50,517 nt of DNA, taken from the NCBI RefSeq assembly GCF_002995845.1, contig NZ_PVXP01000021.1, positions 1 through 50,517 on the forward strand. Reading direction: 5' to 3'. A model generated the notes under the pieces. It had not been told where the DNA came from and did no database searches. It saw nothing but the letters and a program-made list of their open reading frames with translations. Shown one piece after another: positions 44,623 through 50,517 of the stretch. The translations under genes were made by a program, and so were the position numbers. The stretch's first letter is position 1, and each line of letters begins with the position of its first letter. Source of the DNA: Clostridium luticellarii (lineage in GTDB: Bacteria; Bacillota; Clostridia; Clostridiales; Clostridiaceae).

Positions 44623-45588
44623 ATGGATAATGAGTCCATTTCGGAAAAGAAGTCTAAAATTCCGGATGACTTTTTTTATATTGTTAAAGTGAATATGGAT
44701 ATTAGCGGGTGCAAATTAAATTTTAAAATATCAGATAGAGATCTATTACAATTAATTTCTTGTGACGATTGTATGGTAAAAAGCATTTGTTTTGACTATA
44801 AAGGCGGTAGGAAAAGTGTACTGGAGTGTATAATATCAACTAAAGATTTATTAAAAACATATGCTTTTATTACTTATGAATTAAAATTATTAATTATTAA
44901 GACACTTTTATTGATAAAAAATGTTAAAGATTTATCGATAGATGATAATATAAGTTGTGCTATTGAAAATGAAAAAGAAGCTGTTGAAAGAGATATCCCT
45001 ATTATTCCATATAGTGAGAAGTACCTTGAATTAGTGGTAGAACCTGCTAATATCAAAGAAAATGAATTTACATATATTATGAAAAGCTTTATTAAAAATT
45101 ATTATAGATTTGATGATTCTTTGTTCTGGATGTATGTTTCTTATTCAGTAATAGGCAAAAGTAATGTAAAAAATAAATTTGATTTTATATCTCAATACAG
45201 TATTTTGTGGACTGCATTTAATGCATTTTATTCTAAAATATATCCTGATAAAAGAGACAGGGAAGCGGTAGAAGCAATTGCTAAAGAGGAATATGTGAAA
45301 GAATATTTTTCTTGTATACTTAAGTCACCCGATAAATGTAAGCTTTTGAAAGAATTCTGTGGTGAAACAGTAGTTCTTAGAAAAGATAATAATGTTTCAA
45401 AAAAGTTGGAAGAAAGTATGGAGAAAATGGATTATGACGGAATTGCACTTAATGCAGTGCTATGTTTATACGCAATTAGGAATGCGGTGGTTCATGGATA
45501 TGCGAAAAAAGAGTCGAAATTGTGCAGAGATGCTTTTGAAATTTTAAATCCATTGATAAAGTTAAGTATAATTAATAAAGTTAAATAG
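44623..45588 (+). CDS. HEPN-like protein of unknown function
   Basis: 321 residues. The N-terminal 140 residues are not recognised. The C-terminal half (about 160-315) is helical and resembles Apea/HEPN-type domains: YSILWTAFNAFYSKIYPDK, later LCLYAIRNAVVHGY, which holds the R-x4-H motif (Arg286, His291) typical of HEPN ribonucleases. Such proteins serve in toxin-antitoxin, abortive infection or RNA processing. A dedicated antitoxin gene is not adjacent. The gene is AT-rich, has its own terminators on both sides and no flagellar similarity, so it looks like an insert between flagellin and the glycosylation genes. ATG is behind AGGGGATG. Confidence 0.55.
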   Translation: MDNESISEKKSKIPDDFFYIVKVNMDISGCKLNFKISDRDLLQLISCDDCMVKSICFDYKGGRKSVLECIISTKDLLKTYAFITYELKLLIIKTLLLIKNVKDLSIDDNISCAIENEKEAVERDIPIIPYSEKYLELVVEPANIKENEFTYIMKSFIKNYYRFDDSLFWMYVSYSVIGKSNVKNKFDFISQYSILWTAFNAFYSKIYPDKRDREAVEAIAKEEYVKEYFSCILKSPDKCKLLKEFCGETVVLRKDNNVSKKLEESMEKMDYDGIALNAVLCLYAIRNAVVHGYAKKESKLCRDAFEILNPLIKLSIINKVK

Positions 45589-45597
45589 GAATATTGA

Positions 45598-45632
45598 TCT
45601 CCCAAATGATTTTAGTTTGGGAGAATTGTTTT
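45598..45632 (+). terminator. Intrinsic terminator after the HEPN-like gene
   Basis: A perfect 9-bp stem TCTCCCAAA (45598-45606) / TTTGGGAGA (45616-45624), 9-nt loop, followed by ATTGTTTTGT. Confidence 0.75.
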
Positions 45633-45674
45633 GTCTAAAGGAAGAACATAAGTTAAGTTACTAGATATATTCAT

Positions 45675-45701
45675 TAAAGTACGATTGAGATATTTCGATA
45701 A
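45675..45701 (+). promoter_or_regulatory. SigD-like promoter of the modification genes
   Basis: TAAA (45675-45678), exactly 15 bp, then TTCGATAA (45694-45701), six of eight matches to GCCGATAA. It lies about 125 bp before the glycosyltransferase gene and would tie that gene to the flagellar regulon. Confidence 0.55.
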
Positions 45702-45826
45702 CTATAATATTAAATAGAAAATATTTAAAGTATTATGTTGTCATATTGCTTTTCAGAAGTTAATAAAATAGCTTTTATTTTAATAGATATTTTTATTTGG
45801 GATAGATTGAAAAGGGAGGCTGATTT

Positions 45827-47743
45827 ATGAGGATAAGCGGCTGTGTTATGGTTAAAAATGAAGAAAAAAATATAAAGAGATGTATTGACAGCTTTAAGAA
45901 TATAGTCCATGAAATAATAGTAGTGGATACTGGTTCTACAGACAGGACGGTGGAAATAGCAGAAGAATGCGGGGCAAAAGTGTATTATTATAAGTGGAAT
46001 GACGATTTTGCTTCGGCCAGAAATGTGGCCCTTGATAATGCAAGTGGAGATTGGATTATATATATGGATGCGGATGAATATTTTTATAATGCCACTGCTA
46101 AAAATATTCCTTTACTTTTAAAACGCGTGAGAACTGATGTGGATAGCTTGCTCTGTGAGCTTGTGAACATAGATAATTCCGACAAAAAGGAAAAAAGTAC
46201 GGCACATGTCATAAGAATATTCAGGCATAAGCCCAGGATAAGATTTAATTATAAAATCCATGAAGTAGTCATGAATAACGGTAAAAAAATGAGATGTGCC
46301 AATGTATCCAGAGATTCTTTGCTTATCTACCATACAGGTTATTCTTCGGAGATAGTTTTGAATAAATTTAAAAGAAATTTGGCCATATTGAAGGAAGAGG
46401 AGAAAAGTCCCAACTGCAGGGATATGACATATTTTTATCTTGGAGACTGCTATTTTCCACTTAAAGAGTATGAAAAAGCAATAGAATATATGAAAAAATA
46501 CATAAGTACAGGACATGTAAATATGGGGTCGAATATGAAACCCTACAGTGTTGTAATACAGTCTATGATTCGGCTTGGCTGTAAATATGAAGACATAATG
46601 CAGGAAATAGATACAGCTGTTGAAAAGTTTCCCGGGCACCCCCTCCTTTACAACCATAAGGCGGATGTTGAATACTTCAATAATAAATTTGACAGTGCAC
46701 TTAAATTATATCATAAAACCCTGAAACTTCAGGATGTCTATGATGATGTTGAAACTAATTTTGTAGAAGGGAATTTATTTGATATCTATTATAAGATGGG
46801 ATATATATATGAGTGTAAAAATGAATGTGACAATGCACTGGAATACTATTTAAAGTCTTTAAAGGGAAAAAAAGATTATATACCACCCTTTGAGAGATTG
46901 ATGAGGATAATAAGAAGTGAAAATGCTGAAGATATAATATTCTTGCTGAAGTCAGTATATGACGACAATGAGGAATCTGATGTGGCGTTTCTGGTACGTG
47001 AATTGATGAAATTGAAGGTTGGGAAGGTACTTATGTATTACACCAATATTTGGCTTAAAAAATTTCATAAAGAGGACAGCAGTATAGTATTCACTTTTCT
47101 GTGCAATAAAAATTATGAAGAAGCTTATAAATATTTTTCCAAACTTTATTTTGAGGATTGGAGTTATGTTTATGCACTGTTTTCTGTAATATCATCTGTA
47201 ATGTCAAAAAATAATAAAAATATAGATGAGATAATTGATTTTGTGAAGCCTTCTTTTAGAAGGTTCATGATGTGTTATACAGGAAGAAAAGATGTTGGAT
47301 TTATACCTGATGATAAACATGATTATTTGAGGATATTGACGGAGTTTTTATTACTTGATCTTAAAGAAGAAGCACATAAGATATTGGACATGAGGGGTAA
47401 ATTTGATATTGATGCATATGATTCCATAGGAAATATTTTAATGGATTGCAGGAATTATAAATATGCAGCGGAAATATATAAAGAATGTCTTGATTATGGT
47501 GATATTTATGATGAGGGGTATATATGCAATAAAATAGGAATAGCTTATTTTAGATTATATGATTATGAGAATGCCTTTATATATATAGAAAAAGCTATTG
47601 CATCTGGATATGAAAATAATTTGAATTTTGAATATTTAAGGTGGATATATGAGAAAAGTAATAATGATTTAATGAAAGTAAAAATTAAAAAAATCACAGA
47701 GAAGAATATTTTGTTAAATAGTACTTTAGGAGGTGATTTATAA
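45827..47743 (+). CDS. GT2 glycosyltransferase with TPR-like repeats
   Basis: 638 residues. The N-terminal GT-A domain (1-230) shows MVKNEEKNIKRCIDSF, IIVVDTGSTDRTVEIAEECG and IIYMDADEYF with the metal-binding DxD. From about 190, TPR-like helical repeats follow (YFYLGDCYFPLKEYEKAIEY, YKMGYIYECKNECDNALEYY, NKIGIAYFRLYDYENAFIYI). This domain combination is typical of clostridial flagellin O-glycosyltransferases and of SunS-like enzymes; the TPR part would dock the protein substrate. The position after flagellin and the SigD-like promoter support flagellin as target. ATG follows AAAGGGAGG. Its stop overlaps the next start by one base. Confidence 0.85.
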   Translation: MRISGCVMVKNEEKNIKRCIDSFKNIVHEIIVVDTGSTDRTVEIAEECGAKVYYYKWNDDFASARNVALDNASGDWIIYMDADEYFYNATAKNIPLLLKRVRTDVDSLLCELVNIDNSDKKEKSTAHVIRIFRHKPRIRFNYKIHEVVMNNGKKMRCANVSRDSLLIYHTGYSSEIVLNKFKRNLAILKEEEKSPNCRDMTYFYLGDCYFPLKEYEKAIEYMKKYISTGHVNMGSNMKPYSVVIQSMIRLGCKYEDIMQEIDTAVEKFPGHPLLYNHKADVEYFNNKFDSALKLYHKTLKLQDVYDDVETNFVEGNLFDIYYKMGYIYECKNECDNALEYYLKSLKGKKDYIPPFERLMRIIRSENAEDIIFLLKSVYDDNEESDVAFLVRELMKLKVGKVLMYYTNIWLKKFHKEDSSIVFTFLCNKNYEEAYKYFSKLYFEDWSYVYALFSVISSVMSKNNKNIDEIIDFVKPSFRRFMMCYTGRKDVGFIPDDKHDYLRILTEFLLLDLKEEAHKILDMRGKFDIDAYDSIGNILMDCRNYKYAAEIYKECLDYGDIYDEGYICNKIGIAYFRLYDYENAFIYIEKAIASGYENNLNFEYLRWIYEKSNNDLMKVKIKKITEKNILLNSTLGGDL

Positions 47744-49242
47744 TGAAATATTACAGTGTATTATTTATAGATGAATTTAAAAAAGAAAAATTTTTCTCAA
47801 AAATTAAACTCAATATATTTAAAAATCTTATGATCGAAAATAAGATAAATTCTATAGTAGATACAATAGAAAATATGGATAATAATAAAAATAGATATGA
47901 TTTGGTAGTGGCTGATTCAGTAGTAAAGGAAAATAATAAGTATAATAATTTCATAGAGGAAATGAAAAACCTAGATATATCTTTTGTGGAAATTGAAACA
48001 CATATGTTGATTATGGCTGGAAAAGTATTTAAACATAATATTAATTTTAGAAAGAAGGAACCTTTAGGAGAAAAAAATTATTGCTTAATTAATTATAAAG
48101 ATTTACAAGACTTGGATTTAAAAGAGCAAGGCTGGATTAATGAACAACTGGAAATATTCATACAAATACTTCTTAATAAAGATAGTAAAATAATTTTATT
48201 TTCATTGGATAAATCTGAAAAAGAATGTAAAAAATTTATAGAAAAATTTCAAAGTAATAATATAAATACTGTAAAATTAGATAGTATCTATGATATAGTT
48301 GAATTAGTTTCAAATAGCAAAATAATTGTTGATTTTGATACAAAAATTTGTCAGCTGGCATTTGGTCTGGGAATACCTTTTTTATCTGTAGAATTGAAAA
48401 AAAATATATCAGAAATTAAGTCAATTTTAAATGAAAAAGGTTTATTTCTTGATGATATTAATGCTGGAAATATGGTTAAAAAAGTTGAATTTATTTTGGA
48501 ACATTATGATTTATTGGTTGAAAAACTGGATAATGTTAAAGAAAAGTATTTTGTGCAAAACAATAAACTTTTGCTTGAAACTTTCAATAAAATTGAGCCT
48601 AAGAAAAAGAAGACTGCTGAGGTTAAAAATTTTATTAATAAAGAGGAAAAGTTTATAGGTACTGTAGGATGTAAAAAACTACATTTGGGGTGCGGGAGAA
48701 ATATACTCAAGGATTGGATAAATTTAGATCTCATGAAACTTCCAGGTGTAGATGTAGTTGCGGATTTAGATAACTGTGATAATATTAGGCTTCCTTTTGA
48801 TGATAATTGTTTTGAAGAATTTTATGCAAGTCATTTAATTGAACATATAAAAAACACATTGCCTATGATGGAGGAATTACATAGGGTGGCAAAACCTAAT
48901 GCCAAGGCTATTTTTAGATGCCCTTATGGTTCTAGTGATGAAGCTTTTGAAGATCCTACCCACGTTAGACAATATTTTATCAATTCGTTTAGATATTTTG
49001 GACAGCCATTTTACTGGAGAGCTGACTATGGATATAGAGGGGATTGGAGAGTAGAAAAGATTATTCTGAGAGTCGACAAAAATAGATATAAAAATATTAA
49101 ATCTGATGAAATTTTACAAGAGGTAAATAGATATAGAAATGTTGTGAAAGAAATGATTGTTGAATTGAAAGCTATAAAACCGATAAGACAAACTAATAAA
49201 AACTTGCAAGAAAAAGTAAATATTGAATTTCAGTTGCAGTAA
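47743..49242 (+). CDS. Fusion protein: putative GT-B-like domain plus SAM methyltransferase
   Basis: 499 residues. The N-terminal part (1-300) is unassigned; about 130-260 (KIILFSLDKSEKECKKFIEK, later VSNSKIIVDFDTKICQLAFG and LGIPFLSVE) resembles the nucleotide-sugar-binding half of GT-B or pyruvyltransferase-like proteins, weakly. The C-terminal part (about 310-490) is a class I methyltransferase: KKLHLGCGRN (motif I), LPFDDNCFEEFYASHLIEHI and ELHRVAKPNAKAIFRCPYG. ATG overlaps the upstream stop (TAATG), with GGAGGTG, so the two are translationally coupled. It probably adds methyl groups to the flagellin glycan. Confidence 0.65.
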   Translation: MKYYSVLFIDEFKKEKFFSKIKLNIFKNLMIENKINSIVDTIENMDNNKNRYDLVVADSVVKENNKYNNFIEEMKNLDISFVEIETHMLIMAGKVFKHNINFRKKEPLGEKNYCLINYKDLQDLDLKEQGWINEQLEIFIQILLNKDSKIILFSLDKSEKECKKFIEKFQSNNINTVKLDSIYDIVELVSNSKIIVDFDTKICQLAFGLGIPFLSVELKKNISEIKSILNEKGLFLDDINAGNMVKKVEFILEHYDLLVEKLDNVKEKYFVQNNKLLLETFNKIEPKKKKTAEVKNFINKEEKFIGTVGCKKLHLGCGRNILKDWINLDLMKLPGVDVVADLDNCDNIRLPFDDNCFEEFYASHLIEHIKNTLPMMEELHRVAKPNAKAIFRCPYGSSDEAFEDPTHVRQYFINSFRYFGQPFYWRADYGYRGDWRVEKIILRVDKNRYKNIKSDEILQEVNRYRNVVKEMIVELKAIKPIRQTNKNLQEKVNIEFQLQ

Positions 49243-49280
49243 ATAATATTATTTTGTCTAAGAAGGGGGAAATGTCAGCA

Positions 49281-50156
49281 ATGGTATATAGTGATATATT
49301 TAGGAAAATTCAAAATAAATATATAGATTATCCAGATGAGATAACTATAGAAACTACAGGTAAATGTAATGCTAAATGTAAATTCTGTCCTCATTATGAA
49401 TTAGACAGACGGTTTATTGATATGGAAGATTCTTTATTTTTTAAAATAATAGGAGACTTGAAAGAAATACCTATTAATCATAAGTTTAATATATCTCCAT
49501 TTAAGGTTAATGAACCTTTAATGGATAATAAATTTTTTGAAAAAATAGGGGTCATAAATACAGAACTTCCTAATGCAAATATAAGGTTTTTTTCAAATTT
49601 TAATATGGCTACTTTTAATGACATAGAGAGATTAAGTAAAATAAAAAATTTAGATACATTATGGATTTCGTTAAATGAAATAGAAGCTGATAGATATAAA
49701 GAAGTTATGGGATTAGAATTAGATAAAACTCTGGATAATATTAAAAATCTTTTAGAATTTAATAAGAAATATAAAATAATAGATAAGGTATCTATTAGCC
49801 GAGTTGCTGATGATACTTCAAAAGATATAGAATTCAAAAATAAGTTTGATAGAATTTTTGGAAAATATTCTAGCGAATATGATATTAAATTTATAAAAAG
49901 AGCAGAATGGATTGACTTTTTGGGTAAGCAGCATGAAGTGCCGGGAAATGAGCCATGTTTAAGGTGGTTTGAGGTAAACATAACTTGCACAGGAAAGGTA
50001 GCTTTATGCTGTATGGATGGCAAAGGAGAATATTGTATTGGAGATGTAAATGAGCAGAGTGTGCTTGAGATATATAATAGAAAGGAATATAGGGAATTAA
50101 GAGAAAACATATATCCAAGAAAATTTATTGCTCCATGTAATAGATGCTCGTTATAA
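49281..50156 (+). CDS. Radical SAM protein with SPASM-type C-terminus
   Basis: 291 residues from ATG at 49281, about 10 nt after AAGGGGGA; an in-frame ATG at 49272 is too near the site and the TTG at 49254 precedes it. The radical SAM cluster motif is CNAKCKFC (C-x3-C-x2-C) near residue 28. The C-terminal auxiliary Fe-S region has CLRWFEVNITCTGKVALCCM, GDVNEQSVLEIYN and CNRCSL. Such proteins modify peptides or sugars by radical chemistry; here a role in building or attaching the flagellin glycan is inferred from its neighbours only. Confidence 0.8.
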   Translation: MVYSDIFRKIQNKYIDYPDEITIETTGKCNAKCKFCPHYELDRRFIDMEDSLFFKIIGDLKEIPINHKFNISPFKVNEPLMDNKFFEKIGVINTELPNANIRFFSNFNMATFNDIERLSKIKNLDTLWISLNEIEADRYKEVMGLELDKTLDNIKNLLEFNKKYKIIDKVSISRVADDTSKDIEFKNKFDRIFGKYSSEYDIKFIKRAEWIDFLGKQHEVPGNEPCLRWFEVNITCTGKVALCCMDGKGEYCIGDVNEQSVLEIYNRKEYRELRENIYPRKFIAPCNRCSL

Positions 50157-50245
50157 TATATAAGCTCTATCATTATTAGCTTAACATTTATGCGAATTCT
50201 AGGCAATTATATTTTATAGTAAATTTTAACTAGGGAGTACAAATT

Positions 50246-50517
50246 ATGAAATTAGAAAAAGCTGATAAAAATAATTTTTTTAGTGATACATTTTATTCTA
50301 CTATAGATTTTTATGGTAAACTTACAAATGAATCTAATGCTACTGATATAAGAAATTTAACTGCCAATAAAAAAGATTTAAGCGATATTTTCTTAAAATT
50401 TATAAATAAAGATTTTAATTTTATAAAAGACATATCCCAAATGCTACAATTAAATATTTTAGACAGACGAAGATACATATGTATTATTCTAAGAAGTGTG
50501 GTAGAACAAGTTATTTT
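50246..50517 (+). CDS. Unknown protein, N-terminal part (runs off the window)
   Basis: ATG at 50246 follows AGGGAG and opens a frame that continues to the window end, 90 codons. The sequence is Asn/Lys/Ile-rich and starts MKLEKADKNNFFSDTFYSTI; near the end, LDRRRYICIILRSVVEQVI is helical. No domain is recognised. Spacing (about 90 bp after the radical SAM gene) and AT content suggest the same transcription unit. Confidence 0.6.
   Translation, partial: MKLEKADKNNFFSDTFYSTIDFYGKLTNESNATDIRNLTANKKDLSDIFLKFINKDFNFIKDISQMLQLNILDRRRYICIILRSVVEQVI

Overview
The window is a low-GC Firmicutes chromosome segment. Frequent TTG starts behind strong GGAGG ribosome binding sites, a FliY-type switch protein, CheC/CheD chemotaxis proteins, the FliW-CsrA pair and an oxygen-sensitive pyruvate:ferredoxin oxidoreductase (PFOR) together point to an anaerobic, motile Clostridium (cluster I, saccharolytic or acetogenic type). 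Species assignment is not possible from sequence reading alone.

Region 1 (1-20.8 kb) is mainly housekeeping. It starts with the 3' end of an ISLre2-family insertion sequence, then a ParE/ParC-type topoisomerase pair and a glycerol operon (glpF-glpP-glpK) behind a promoter and a terminator-like leader that GlpP would antiterminate. After that come a DJ-1/PfpI gene, an M16 peptidase, recJ, murG, a flavodoxin, a 1167-residue PFOR, a Cys-rich DUF1292 protein, one reverse-strand HAD phosphatase and a class IV aminotransferase. Two leaders here stand out. For the DJ-1 and DUF1292 genes the Shine-Dalgarno (SD) sequence is separated from the only possible start codon by an RNA stem that would bring the two together when folded.

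Region 2 (20.8-31.8 kb) is a compact chemotaxis and motor-switch operon: FapA-like protein, cheW, cheD, cheB, cheR, cheA, cheC, cheY, a second cheW, fliM and fliY.

Region 3 (31.8-44.6 kb) holds the late flagellar genes: flgM, flgN, flgK, flgL, fliW, csrA, flaG, a basic unknown protein, fliS, fliD, a FliT-like protein, a four-helix-bundle (S23/IVP/bAvd-like) protein and flagellin. SigD (sigma-28) promoters are readable upstream of flgM and upstream of the four-helix-bundle/flagellin unit. A CsrA-binding hairpin precedes the flagellin SD. Nearly every intergenic gap is filled by a hairpin-forming repeat built of degenerate 7-bp units; 14 copies are listed for the whole window, 12 of them in about 12.5 kb.

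Immediately after the flagellin stop codon lies a group I intron core. It is followed by a second, in-frame version of the flagellin C-terminus, so splicing would replace the last codons with a nearly identical tail. Two hairpin repeats are inserted in the intron periphery.

Region 4 (44.6-50.5 kb) is visibly more AT-rich. It carries a HEPN-like gene and then a sigma-28-preceded set (GT2 glycosyltransferase with TPR-like repeats, a putative sugar-binding/methyltransferase fusion, a radical SAM/SPASM protein and a truncated gene), read here as a flagellin modification cassette.
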